Shown here: piece by piece, positions 32,729-43,462 of the stretch
How positions within the stretch are numbered: position 1 is the first letter of the stretch
Layout of the letters: each line of letters starts with the position of its first letter
From: Flaccisagitta enflata
Taxonomy: Eukaryota > Chaetognatha > Sagittoidea > Aphragmophora
Length of the DNA: 64,000 bases
Direction of reading: 5' to 3'
NCBI GenBank assembly: GCA_965153355.1
Contig: OZ231126.1
Location: forward strand, 88,784,001-88,848,000
Notes under the pieces: generated by a model
Seen by the model: the letters and a program-made list of their open reading frames with translations, nothing else
Database searches by the model: none
What the model was told of the DNA's origin: nothing
Translations under genes and position numbers: made by a program

Positions 32729-32960
32729 AAACAAGGCCGGATACATGGCTACCCCAGTTGCGTGCGGGTGGGCAGGGGCCATAATTGAGGTCAGTGGAAC
32801 ATTTGTGCAAGAGCAATAAGGCCAAAACCCCCATTAACGTTGAAAAAGTAAAGTGTGACGGACGGATGGATGGACGGTCGGACCAACGGACGGACCAACC
32901 GACAGACCAACAGACGGACGGACAAAGCGGGGTGTAGAGTTGCGTAGCATGCAACTAAAA
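32729..32960 (+). mobile_element. GTCY-hairpin element, A1, first of a tandem pair
   Basis: All A1 modules are present, from AACAAGGCCGGATACATGGC to GTAGCATGCAACTAAAAA. It contains the middle segment TTGTGCAAGAGCAATAAGGC and a GGACCAACGGACGGACC core. Its end joins directly to the head of the next copy. Confidence 0.93.
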
Positions 32961-33168
32961 ACAAGGCCGGATACACGGCTACCGAAGTGGCGTGCGGGTG
33001 GGCAGGGGCCATATTTGAGGTCACCAGACCATGTTGGCAGGAGCAGTGAGGTCAAAGAAATAAAATCATAAAAAAAAGTAAAGTGTGACCAACCGACCGA
33101 CCAACCGACCGACCGACGGACAAAGCGGGTTGTAGAGTCGCGTGCACGCGACTAAAAAGGACGATAGA
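32960..33168 (+). mobile_element. GTCY-hairpin element, A1, second of a tandem pair
   Basis: Begins AACAAGGCCGGATACACGGC within the A-run of the preceding tail, and ends GTGCACGCGACTAAAAA. The two copies differ in middle sequence, so the pair was made by insertion at an existing end and not by tandem duplication. Confidence 0.93.
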
Positions 33169-33482
33169 ATTTTTGTAACTTCAAAATATCACAATCAGGC
33201 ATATAGCAAAGACTTAACTTTAAATTGAAAACAATAAAATGTATGTAGGTATGTATTGTATTTAGGCAGTATCACTTCCAAAGCAAATGCAATGGATGGC
33301 TCAAAAAAGTCCAGAAACTTATTTCCATTTAGGTCCAGTATATAGACACCATAACAATATTTTAAAAAATTGTAAATATAAAAAGATGATAAAAACAAGG
33401 ATGTATAAAAGGAAAACTAATGATCAAGCAACATATACGTGTAAACCAAGAGGACTGAAGAAAATGTTTCAGTCTTAACTTG
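33169..33482. other. Unassigned sequence
   Basis: AT-rich spacer between elements. No gene recognised. Confidence 0.3.
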
Positions 33483-33692
33483 AACAAGGCCGGATACACG
33501 GCTACCCTAGTCGCGTGCGGGTGGGCAGGAGCATTGTTGGAGGTCACTAGGGCATCTGGGCAGGAGCCGTATGCTCAAAAAGCTCAAAAACAGTAAAAAA
33601 GGGGACCGACCGACCGACCGACCGACCGACCGACCAACCAACCGACGGACCGACATAGCGGGGTGTAGAGTCGCGTAGCACGCGACTAAAAA
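33483..33692 (+). mobile_element. GTCY-hairpin element, A1, reference-quality copy
   Basis: Head AACAAGGCCGGATACACGGC, GTCGCGTGCGGGTGGGCAGG, GGGCATCTGGGCAGGAGCCG, AAAAGCTCAAAAACAG, seven GACC units, AGCGGGGTGTAGAGTCGCGT and a perfect hairpin GTCGCGTAGCACGCGAC then TAAAAA. Confidence 0.95.
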
Positions 33693-33794
33693 CGACAAAA
33701 TGGAGAATAAGCAAAAAGGAATTGATTCAACCAGGTGAATGGAGATCATTTTTTTTTGAGTGAGTGGAAGGGACAACAATGGGCGATTATTTAA

Positions 33795-33930
33795 ACAAGG
33801 CCGGATACATGGCTACCAAAGTCATGTGCGGACAGGCAGGGGGCATATTTGAGGTCACTAGACCATTTGGGCAGGAGCAGTGAGGTCAAAGAAATAAAAT
33901 AATAAAACGGACAAAGCGAGTTGTGGAACA
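33795..33930 (+). mobile_element. GTCY-hairpin element with deleted core
   Basis: The head and middle (TTTGGGCAGGAGCAGTGAGG) are intact, but the core is reduced to ACGGACAAAGCGAGTTGTGG and the hairpin is missing. Confidence 0.8.
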
Positions 33931-33974
33931 ATAGGCCAAAACAAGGACCAATAGGCCAAAGATGCGTCTGGTTT

Positions 33975-34785
33975 ATATGTTCTTACTTTATATGGTCATA
34001 CTAAATATGTTCTTACTTTAAATGGTCTTGCTTTACATGGTCTGACTTTAAATGGTCTCACTTTATACGGTTTTACGTTACATAGTCTCACTTTATATGG
34101 TCTTATTATGGCTGATTATGATGATGAGGAAGATGACGATGATGACAATGACAACCACTATGATGATTATTACGATGACAACGATAACAATGATAATGAT
34201 GACAACAATGATGACGACAATGACAAAGATGACCTCTATGGCGATGATGATATGAGGCTGCTAAATGTGATGATGAAATTGACGGCAATGACAATGACAG
34301 CGATAATGACAATGATGATGATGATGATGACTCGATGATGATGATGATGTCAATGATGATGATTACAATTATGATGATGCACTTTTGATTAATGCGTAGC
34401 CAACTGACCAATCAAATTGAGTTTAAATGACTCAAGGAGACCTGAAATGACTTAAAATGACTTAAAATGACTTTAATGACCATTTTGACCTTATTGACTT
34501 TAGTGACTTAATATGACTTAATATGACTTAATATGACTTAATATGACTTAATATGACTTAAAATGACTTAAAATGACTTAAAATGACTTAAAATGACTTA
34601 GAATGACTTAGAATGACTTAGAATGACTTAGAATGACTTAGAATGACTTAGAATGACTTTGAATGACTTTGAATGACTTTAAATGACTTTAAATGACTTG
34701 AAATGACTTGAAATGACTTGAAATGACTTGAAATGACTTGAAATGACTTGAAATGACTTAGAATGACTTAGAATGACTTATAGTG
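33975..34785. repeat. Three consecutive short tandem arrays
   Basis: 33975-34105: units of the type TCTTACTTTATATGG. 34108-34375: GATGAC/GATGAT triplets. 34440-34785: 10-bp ATGACTTAAA changing to ATGACTTAGA and ATGACTTGAA. The last is the same minisatellite found inside E-type GTCY elements. The acidic frame at 34108 is a repeat artefact. Confidence 0.9.
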
Positions 34786-34868
34786 GCATTTGGGAAGGAG
34801 CTGTGAACCCAAAAAGCTCTAAAACGCCAAAAAAGTAAAAAGGGGACCAACCAACCGACCGACCTATA
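34785..34868 (+). mobile_element. GTCY-type tail portion
   Basis: GTGGCATTTGGGAAGGAGCT, AAAAAGCTCTAAAACGCC and GGGGACCAACCAACCGACCG continue directly from the 10-bp array, but the hairpin is missing. With the array it is probably the 3' part of a broken E/A element. Confidence 0.6.
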
Positions 34869-35315
34869 ACAGATAGAATTTGTTCGTCCCCTGAAATCTT
34901 TTACACCAGATCTGTGAAGCAAAAATATTTTCTTCTTTTCTAAAGGATTTGAAAAGAAGTGACTTTAACAAATGGAAAACTAACATTTGGATGCAGCAAG
35001 CAAACTTTAATGCCGGTACAGAAAAATGCAATTAAAAAGAAAAAGCTGAGATCACTATTACGTGACCATTTCAATTCTTTTAAAACATAGATGAAAATAG
35101 GGAAAAATGAAGGAGCAAGTGTTGAGTTTCATTTTGAGCTATAAAATAGCAACGACGAAATAAACGATAATGAAACCAGAAGAATAAAAGAGCGAGGAAA
35201 TAAGAGAGGAGCTGTCTAGACAGACAATTCGTCAGACAGGACCTCCCTCTTTCTATCTCCTTCGCGGTCTTGTACGTGTACATGGCAGCCAGGTCTAGGA
35301 AAAAATGAGAGAAAG
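34869..35315. other. Unassigned sequence
   Basis: AT-rich. TCTAGACAGACAATTCGTCA contains a short palindrome. No gene recognised. Confidence 0.3.
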
Positions 35316-35940
<625 letters not shown>

Positions 35941-36654
35941 AGAGAAAAAAACTAAGGGAGTAAAAGAGAAGGGGAGAGCAAAAAAGAGAGAGTATGTCTT
36001 GTTACCCGATTGGTTGTTGGGTTGCCTCTTATTATTTCAACTCTTCTGTGATTGGATGAATTTCAATACATTCAAGATATGATTGGCTGATATGATATCT
36101 TTTGAGTACGCTAATATGTATGCACTTGCCAAAGGGTGCGTTTGTCTGTATATTATATCCTTGTAAAAAAAATTACGCTATTGAAATCTCTTGTAAGTAA
36201 AGGTTAACTTGGAGGTTATCGTCTTCTCCTCTTCAGTTTTAGATTGCAGATTTGCTAAAGGTCATTCTGACCGTATATAATGAAGTGCACACTCAATGAG
36301 AAGATTGGAGAAACCTTGTAAGATGTGTGATGCATGAACTTCCTGTGCAATCTTTGTAGAAATTTGTAACTCCAAAAGCAAGCTTAACAGACTAACACTA
36401 ATAGTTGCATGCTCTGTTTTACCTAAAACAAATATACCCCGCTTTAGGTGACCTAACAGTAGCAAAATCCAGCAAAAACGAAAGTAAAATAGTGATCACT
36501 TGATAATTTCTTTTATCATAGATAGCAATAACCAGGCCAGAATCATTTGTAGTAACTAATAATCATTTCTACTAGTAACGGCGACTATCGCCGTGAGAAA
36601 AAAATTGTAAACATTGGTAATGTTTCACCATGCTTGTTTTCAATCACTGTAAAT
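35941..36654. other. Unassigned sequence
   Basis: No gene recognised. CGACTATCGCCGTGAGAAAA near 36582 echoes GGCTGTCGCCGTGAGGAAAA near 20393, so this contains part of an old repeat. Confidence 0.35.
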
Positions 36655-36770
36655 TTTTTAAGTGCGACAAAGCACCTCTATAACTGGCTGTATCCGTTAG
36701 TTGGTCTGTTGGGTAACGCATTCGTTCGACGATCCACATGTCGCACCTTATTGGCGTACTTGGCCTTGTT
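36655..36770 (-). mobile_element. GTCY-hairpin element, D subfamily
   Basis: Reverse order of the 9462 copy: AGTGCGACAAAGCACCTCTA, TAACTGGCTG, a GTTAGTTGGTCTG core, ACGCATTCGTTCGACGATCC, GTCGCACCTTATTGGCG and TACTTGGCCTTGTT. Confidence 0.8.
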
Positions 36771-37347
36771 TATTTGTTAAATCAAATCAAGCTAAATTGG
36801 CTGCATTGATTGCACTAAAAATCAAAGAAAAATAGGACTGAGCCAAATGAGGAAGATGAGCAAAAACACTCAAAATCACTCAAGCAGACAACCAGCTATG
36901 CTCACTGACATGCTATCTTGTATTTGCCTGCACACATCAAAACATTTATTTATCTATCCTATTTAAGATATAAAAAAAAGACTGATCAAAATGAGCTAGA
37001 ATGCTCTAAAATAGCCTCGCAGATAAGCAGCGAAGCTCATGAATATGTTTTCTTGTATTAGCATACTCAAATAAACATAAATACACTCCTTTATCCATCC
37101 TACACAAAATCATGAAAAATTGAAAAAAAAATTCTATTAAAATTTTTCGTAAATAAATCTTTAAAAATTTAAAACTCAAAAAGTATTTGTCATAGAGCAA
37201 TTTGCTTTGCGCCATTTGAAAGAGGATTATCAATTTTACTTACCCTTTCAATTTCATCCGAGGAACCAATCAGCTGGATGAGTTTCTAGAGGTCCTAATA
37301 AGAAAATAAAACCATGTTAAAAAGTCGAAGACTGACTTTGACTTTTT
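36771..37347 (+). repeat. Dispersed repeat F, copy 2
   Basis: Shares CACTCAAAATCACTCAAGCA, AGCTATGCTCACTGACATGC and the terminal hairpin AAAAAGTCGAAGACTGACTT with the copy at 21427-22178. It is shorter by about 175 bp. Confidence 0.75.
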
Positions 37348-37714
37348 ACCCGATATATACTAAAATTGTAATCTAAACAATCCTGTATCAACTGAGCATA
37401 CTTAATTGAATCATAAAAATCCCTATAGATTGTTTTCATAGTCATAGATATGATAAAGGCCAATTAGCACAGCTCAAAACCATAATTTTTCAGTTTTCTG
37501 TTTTCTTTTAAATCAAAGTTTGTTTTTTTTTTATTGAAAAATTCTTATTACTTAGTCAAAAGGTAGTAAAGCCTACTTCAAATGATCTGAAGCTTTCTGC
37601 AATGTCAGTGATATTTTTGAGCATGCACACCGGGGCAGCGTGTCTGGTAAAACTTTTTTATAATAACATAGGTGAATAAGTGAATAAGTTATTGAATGAG
37701 CAAATAAATGATTA
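37348..37714. other. Unassigned sequence
   Basis: AT-rich, no supported feature. Confidence 0.3.
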
Positions 37715-37770
37715 AACAAGGCATGATACACAGTAACCCAAGTCTCATGCGAGTAGGCGAAGCAGTAATG

Positions 37771-37984
37771 AACAAGGCCAGATACACGGCTACTCCAGTC
37801 ATGTGCAGGTGGGCAGGGGCCATATTTGAGGTCACTTAATCATTTAAACAGGAGCAGTGAGGCCAAAGACCGCAAAAACCAAAAAAAGTGTGACAAACGG
37901 ACCAACAGACGGACCAATGGACCAACAGACCGACAGATGGACCGACAAAGCGGGGTGTAGAGTCGCGTAGCACGCGATTAAAAA
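37771..37984 (+). mobile_element. GTCY-hairpin element, A1, nested insert 1
   Basis: Full A1 module set from AACAAGGCCAGATACACGGC to GTAGCACGCGATTAAAAA, lying inside the 37715-38280 element. Confidence 0.92.
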
Positions 37985-38039
37985 GGCTAACCAAGCATTT
38001 GGATAGGAGAAATGATACTAAAACCACCAATAAACGCCA

Positions 38040-38210
38040 AACAAGGTCGGATACGCGGCCACCAGTTGCGGACAGGTGGGCAGGGGCGGATATGCGCGTT
38101 TACCCACTTTTTGACTCGTGCTGATGGACTGATGGACCGACGGACGGACGAATGGACCGACGGACGGATGGACAAAGACTCATATAGAGTTGCATGTCCG
38201 CAACTAAAAA
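38040..38210 (+). mobile_element. GTCY-hairpin element, A2, nested insert 2
   Basis: AACAAGGTCGGATACGCGGC, CAGTTGCGGACAGGTGGGCA, TTGACTCGTGCTGATGG, a GGACCGACGGACGG core, CTCATATAGAGTTGCATGTC and CGCAACTAAAAA. It inserts after the AAACGCCAA position of the host element. Confidence 0.92.
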
Positions 38211-38460
38211 GCAAAGTGTTACAGACCAACCAACCAACAGATATAGTGGCTTTTTGAGTCACATACATGCAATTAAAAATTGAATTGAATAAAAAATATG
38301 GAGAAAATCAACAATATTGTACAAAATGTGAAGCACATAAAAACATGGAGCAGCAAATTGTTCACACAATGACTGTATAAAAAATTGTACTGTCACATAA
38401 GAGGGTGCCCAACAATAAAAGAGCAAGAATTAGGCATGTAGGCACGCTCTACATAATATT

Positions 38461-38661
38461 GAACAAGGCCGGATACACGGCTACCGAAGTTGCGTGCGGG
38501 TAGGCAGGGGCCATTTTTGAGGTCATCAGACCATTTGGGCAACAACAGTGAGGTCAAAGAAATAAAATCATAAAAAAAAGTAAAGTGTGACGGACCAATG
38601 GACCAACTGACCAACCGACAGACAAAGCGGGTTGTAGAGTCGCGTGCACGCGACTAAAAAA
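38461..38661 (+). mobile_element. GTCY-hairpin element, A1, full length
   Basis: AACAAGGCCGGATACACGGC to GTGCACGCGACTAAAAA with the shared middle GTCAAAGAAATAAAATCATA, also found in the copy at 32960. Confidence 0.93.
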
Positions 38662-38749
38662 CAATCGTAATCATTAAGATCATGAAAAAAACCCTGATGC
38701 AAACTAATCATTTTTTTTATATATACAAAAAATATAAGGTTTAGGGAAT

Positions 38750-38969
38750 AACAAGCCTGGATACACGGCTACCCCAGTCGCATGCGGGTGGGCAGGGGCC
38801 ATAATCAAGGTCACCATATCATTTGGGCAGGAGCAGTGAGGCCAAAGACCATAAAAACCCCAAAAAAGTAAAGTGTGATGGATGGATGGACAGACAAACC
38901 AACGGATGGACGGACGGACTGACGGACCAACAAAAAGGGGTGTAGAGTCTCGTAGCACGCAACTAAAAA
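38750..38969 (+). mobile_element. GTCY-hairpin element, A1, full length
   Basis: AACAAGCCTGGATACACGGC, TTTGGGCAGGAGCAGTGAGG, a GATGGATGGACAGAC core, GGGGTGTAGAGTCTCGTAGC and CACGCAACTAAAAA. Confidence 0.9.
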
Positions 38970-39410
38970 TTAGCAAACCAGCAAAATGATTTGGACACTA
39001 AATATCCAGCTTAAAAATAAAAAGCAAACCAGGCTCTCTGCCAGCAAATCATGAAACCCAGTAGCCAAATAAGAGATATTATGTTGCACTAAGCTTGGTG
39101 TTGTTGGTTATTTTATTAGCTTATCTATGGGTTAATCTATCGATGCCATTGATAGACTATCATCAAATTGTTTTTAAGTGGCTTTTATTCAACTACCCCT
39201 GCCCAACGATACTAGAAAGGGGGTCACAATATTGCCGATGGGTAAGCAGTGGCATACAACCCTCATCCAACACCCACCCCCTCCTTTCACACATGCATAC
39301 AGACTAAGCAGATTCAAAATGTTTTGTCTGTTTCGTATCGGCTTTTGGGCAGGATTTTTGGGTTGGGGCTAAATGGTCAATTTTTTGAGGAGACAGAGAG
39401 TTCAGAGAGG
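38970..39410. other. Unassigned sequence
   Basis: No supported gene. A CACCCACCCCCTCC patch lies near 39270. Confidence 0.3.
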
Positions 39411-39411
39411 A

Positions 39412-39478
39412 CAAAGAGAGAGAGAGAAAGAGAGTAAGAGAGAAAGAGAGAAAGAGAGAAAGAGAGAAAGAGAGAAAG

Positions 39479-39550
<72 letters not shown>
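39412..39550. repeat. (GA)n/(AAAGAG)n microsatellite
   Basis: AAAGAGAG units pass into pure GA (39482-39550). LS/RE frames are artefacts. Confidence 0.95.
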
Positions 39551-39552
<2 letters not shown>

Positions 39553-39890
39553 CAGCAGTTGATGAGAAAAAGGATAAGAAAGAGAAAAAAAGATAGTGGA
39601 ATCGATCGGCACCATTGTACATAATTATGGTCGCTCATTGTCTCATATCTTATCAGCTTTTTGTTTTGAGCAGTCGAAAAAAGGCATCACCATTTTGTCC
39701 ACCGGATGAACAAAACAAGGCTGGATACATGGTTACCCTGGTCGCGTGCAGGTGGGCAGGAGCAGTGCTGGAGAAGGTCACTGGGGCATCTGGGCAGGGG
39801 CCATATGCTCAACAGGTCGCCCAAGGGCAATATGTGGTCAGCGATACCCGTTGCCCTGCCTTGCAAGATTGTGAATTTGTTTGAGGGGAA

Positions 39891-40400
39891 GCAGGGCACC
39901 GGCCCCGAAGGAGACAGAGTCCTGTAGAACACAGGGGGACTTTCGTTCGTCCTGCCTGAAAATGTTGATGAGATGCTATAATCAGCTGATTGAAGGCCTT
40001 CAAGAGTCTGAAGGATTTGCCAAGGCCAGATTTGAGGCCTGAAAGGCCAGATTTGAGGCCGAGTTTGAAGCTTGAGAGGCCAGATTAAAGGCCTGAGAGG
40101 TCTAATTTGAGGCCTGAGAGGGCTAATTTAAGGCCTGCGAGGCCAGGTTTGAGGTCGGACAGGCCAGATTTGAGGCCTGACAGGCCTGAGGCTGGATTTT
40201 AAAGGCTGGATTTGAGGCCTGTCGGGCCAGATTTGAGTCCTGTCAGGCCAGATTTCAAGCCTGAGAGGCCAGATTCGAGGCCTGCGAGGCCTGATTTGAG
40301 GCCTGGGGGGCCCGATGGGAGGGACAAACAAACAAACGAACGGATGAACAAAAGTCCCCCTGTGTTCTACAGGACTTCGTCCCCTTCGGGGCCGCTGCCC
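39891..40400. repeat. Inverted-repeat cassette 1
   Basis: Left arm GCAGGGCACCGGCCCCGAAG with AGTCCTGTAGAACACAGGGG. Right arm is its complement, CCCCCTGTGTTCTACAGGAC..GGCCGCTGCCC. The interior is a ~21-bp array of GAGGCCAGATTTGAGGCCTG. Confidence 0.88.
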
Positions 40401-40508
40401 AAAAAGGTAAAAACGCTGAAAAATAACTAGTCATCCAAGGATCGCACATGGTCAGCGGTACCCGATGCCCTGCTAGGAGTGATCAACTGAAGAAGTGGAG
40501 TGAGAGCA

Positions 40509-41020
40509 GGGCAGCGGCCCCAAAGGGCCGATGTCCTGTAGGACACAGGGGTGAATTTCCAGACGTCCTGAGAATGCACATTAAAGGGCTGACATGCTTG
40601 ATTTTGAGCCTGACAAGGCTGATCTAGGGTATTAGAGAGCTAATTTTGGAGCTGAAAGGGCTGATTTTGGGCCTGAGAGGACTGATTTTGGACCTGAGAG
40701 GGCTGATTTTGGGCTTGAGAGGGCTGATTTTGGGCTTGAGAGGGCTGATTTGGGGCTAATTTGGAGCCAATTTTGGAGCTGAAAGAGCTGATTTTGGGCC
40801 TGAGAGGGCTGATTTTGAGTCTGAGAGGGCTGATTTTGGGCCTGAGAGGGCTGATTTTGGGCTTGAGAGGGCTGATTTTGGGCTTGAGAGGGCTGATTTG
40901 GGGTCTGAGAGGGGCCTCGGGGGGGGACGTACGTACGGATGTACGGACGTACGGACGTACGGACGTCTGGAAATTCACCCCTGTGTCCTACAGGACATCG
41001 GCCCTTTGGGGCCGCTGCCC
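40509..41020. repeat. Inverted-repeat cassette 2
   Basis: Left arm GGGCAGCGGCCCCAAAGGGC with GATGTCCTGTAGGACACAGG. Right arm CCCTGTGTCCTACAGGACAT..GGGGCCGCTGCCC. The interior array GAGAGGGCTGATTTTGGGCC ends in a GTACGGAC-rich patch (40927-40965). Confidence 0.9.
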
Positions 41021-41272
41021 AAAAAGGGGACCAACCAACCAACTGACCGAGCGACCAAGCAACGGGCCAACATAGCGGGGTGATGCGACTAAATATCAAT
41101 CATATCGATCAAATTCGACCGCCACTTCAAAAACCCTTTACGAAGCTGCTTAAGGCTATCGTTGCTTCAAAATGAAGTTACCCTGAAATTTTTTTTTCTT
41201 TTATAAAATGTCAAATACTAGTGTAAGAAACCCCTTCGAAAAATTTCAGAAAATTGAAAAAATCCAAATATA

Positions 41273-41571
41273 GGCAATTTTTCAGACGCTCGCTAGCCTG
41301 ACTGGGGCAATGTGGGGCTCTGAAATTTTTACTGAAGATAGACAAGACATGTGGCCAGGGTAGACCTGTAAAAAAAATTTAAATTTTATTATTTTACATA
41401 CAATAAATCCAAGAAGAAATCTGTAAAATGTAATCATATAGAGGCTAGTAGGTTTTTTGGGAATTTGTTCCAGGTCTACCCTGGCCACATGTCTTCTCTA
41501 TCTTCAGTAAAAATTTCAGCTTCCTACGTTGCCCCAGTCAAGCTAGCGAGTGTCTAAAAAATTGCCAATAT
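41273..41571. repeat. Inverted repeat with ~98-bp arms
   Basis: GGCAATTTTTCAGACGCTCG..CTAGCCTGACTGGGGCAA..CATGTGGCCAGGGTAGACCT at 41273-41370 returns as reverse complement at 41472-41571 with about ten differences. The loop is about 100 bp. No TA flanks seen. Confidence 0.85.
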
Positions 41572-42291
41572 TTTGCCATTCAATAAAGTAAAAATCGTGA
41601 GAAATACAGGGTAAAGGTACAACTTATGAACAATTTTTTTCATCAACTCTTTTTTAGTCTCCCTAACTCTCAGTTTTAAAGCACAAATTCATAGAAGCAG
41701 TCAGCGTCTGTGGCTAGTGAGTAGATCGCCAGACATGAGCACTGTGATAATGCGCAAGGTGAGAATAGAAATTAATTTCTTGAAACATTGACCTGGGAAA
41801 AAGAGTTTGTGATTAAGGAGGGGCAGACAGCCTGTTTAAGTCTATTGTTCAAATCCTCCACTGATACATTGATAATTTTCATTTTTTCCTCCTTGCTTGA
41901 TCAAAGCATTCCTGATTTTGTTTTCGCTTTGTAATTTGAGTCAGGCCTGTACTTGATAGTTGAAAATTGAAAGAGAACCCCTCTTTATGCACATTAATCA
42001 TGAAAACAGATTTTTAATTTTACGACTATCTTGAGGAAATGTAAGCCTTAATATAGTCAAACAACCGTTGCATCAAAAATAAGCATTTTTGCAAATATGA
42101 CTCAAACATGATAGCCTGACAAATTACATATCTGCTGATTAAAAAATTCTTTAAAAGTCAATTATTAAAAAAACTAAAATGCGAATTTCGCACTAAAGAG
42201 GTTTCCGCTGTCAACCAACTTTCTTCTCACATCCTCTTTGTTCATTTTTTTAACTCTTGACCAACTTTCTTCTTACATTCTCTTTGTTCAT
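41572..42291. other. Unassigned sequence
   Basis: No gene recognised. A ~35-bp direct repeat (ACCAACTTTCTTCTNACATN type) lies at 42216-42251 and 42260-42296, just before a GTCY element. Confidence 0.4.
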
Positions 42292-42467
42292 TTTTTAGTC
42301 GCGGACAAGCGACTCTATAAGAGGCTTTGTCCGTCCGTCCGTTGGTCGGTTGGTCGGTTGGTCGGTCGGTTGGTCCGTGGTGATCGAGTTGGAAAGTGTG
42401 AAAACACGCATTTCCGCCCCTGCCCACCCGTCCGCGACTGGTATTGGCCGTGTATCCGGCCTTGTTC
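42292..42467 (-). mobile_element. GTCY-hairpin element, A2, full length
   Basis: TTTTTTAGTCGCGGACAAGC, GACTCTATAAGAGGCTTTGT, a GGTCGGTTGGTC core, GATCGAGTTGGAAAGTGTG, CCTGCCCACCCGTCCGCGAC and CGTGTATCCGGCCTTGTT. Confidence 0.93.
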
Positions 42468-42733
42468 AACTCTTATCAGAATCAAATGATGGCCATTCAC
42501 AAAAACATCCTCCCAGTCCCAACAATGACCAACATCATGAGTTATGTACAAAGACAGTCGTGAGGATAAATGGGACAGCAACTCTGTCCTCATGTTATGG
42601 GCCAAGTCAAAGTCATGCTTGCGTCTTTTATGCTGAACAACATGGTCTGAGCCATGTTTTCAAAAAACAGCTGAGCCAGACAGATGAGCGGGAGCATACA
42701 AGGATGTCAAATCTCCCAGTGATGAAAATATAA
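42468..42733 (+). other. Open frame of unknown status
   Basis: About 88 codons are open after the GTCY element ends, including NGTATLSSCYGPSQSHACVF. The composition is balanced, unlike the repeat-derived frames nearby. There is no convincing start codon in a good context, since the frame runs in from the transposon, and I recognise no domain. It could be a fragment of an exon or chance. Confidence 0.2.
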
Positions 42734-42762
42734 ATATTCATACATAACTCATAAGCAAGTTG

Positions 42763-42900
42763 CAAAACAAGCCCAATCGGGCAACAATCCGTCCATCTCC
42801 CACCCCCTCCATTTGCTATCAGGGCCTGAAATCAGCACTCTTAGGCCTGATTTTGGCCCTCTAAGCCCTTTCAGACCTCAATTTAACCATGGCCAAAAAA
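42763..42900 (+). mobile_element. B-type head with short ~21-bp minisatellite
   Basis: AAACAAGCCCAATCGGGCAA resembles the B head at 10534. It is followed by CACCCCCTCC and GGGCCTGAAATCAGCACTC-type units like those inside the cassettes. No core or tail. Confidence 0.5.
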
Positions 42901-43462
42901 AGAAACGTACATGGCGGCTTTTTGATGTGTTTGACCGGCTAGGTCTCAATGGAAATACAAAAAATTGGTGACCGTTTAAAAGATTTTTGCAAGTTCTTCA
43001 AATCTAGACCAAGCAGAAAGTTGTTGTTCAATTTGTTTAGAAATGGCAACAGTTTGAAGCGAGCATCACCATAATCTGTCAATTGGAGCGATATTTACTT
43101 TTAGTTCAGTCTTTAAAAGCATAAAAAACATATCCGACAAAAGGAAACTAAGAAAAATTTAAGAGAAAATGAAAATATAACTCATTATCCACAAAATGGC
43201 GCCAAGCAGATCTTTTAAAGTCAATCCGTCAAGAAAGAAGGATTTTGTTCAACTCAAATCTGTTCTTTAGGCCCCAAGCCTGCCCCCCCCCCCCCCCATC
43301 TCAAATCTGCTATTCGGGCTTAAAATCTGCCCTCCAAACCTCAAATCCGCCTTCTACCCCGTGTTCAATCTCAAAATGGGAAAAGTAAAAAGCTTACATT
43401 ACTAAACGCTACTAGTCAGTGATTTCAAATCATTTTTCTCTTGTAGTATTATGTTTAATGTT
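42901..43462. repeat. Old repeat sequence, part shared in inverted form with 47400-47505
   Basis: 43370-43455 (TTCAATCTCAAAATGGGAAA..AATCATTTTTCTCTTGTAG) matches the reverse complement of 47400-47505. The C-run CCCCCCCCCCCCCC at 43286-43299 and CCTCCAAACCTCAAATCCGC units recall the ~21-bp minisatellite. Confidence 0.5.

Larger units (their letters stand above)
37715..38280 (+). mobile_element. GTCY-hairpin element split by two younger copies
   Basis: Three pieces (37715-37770, 37985-38039, 38211-38280) together make one element in the correct module order: head AACAAGGCATGATACACAGT, middle TTTGGATAGGAGAAATGATA..AAACGCC, then GCAAAGTGTTACAGACCAAC and tail GAGTCACATACATGCAATTA. The 15602 copy shows the same order uninterrupted. 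Its decay compared with the inserts fits greater age. Confidence 0.88.
39714..41094 (+). mobile_element. Composite GTCY-hairpin element with two cassettes
   Basis: One head (AACAAGGCTGGATACATGGT) and one tail (GGGGACCAACCAACCAACTG..GCGGGGTGATGCGACTAAA) enclose two inverted-repeat cassettes (39891-40400 and 40509-41020). They are separated by a spacer containing CATCCAAGGATCGCACATGG and TCAGCGGTACCCGATGCCCT. A related spacer (GTCAGCGATACCCGTTGCCC) precedes the first cassette. The spacer-plus-cassette block therefore looks like a duplicated module of about 560-600 bp. Non-coding. Confidence 0.88.
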
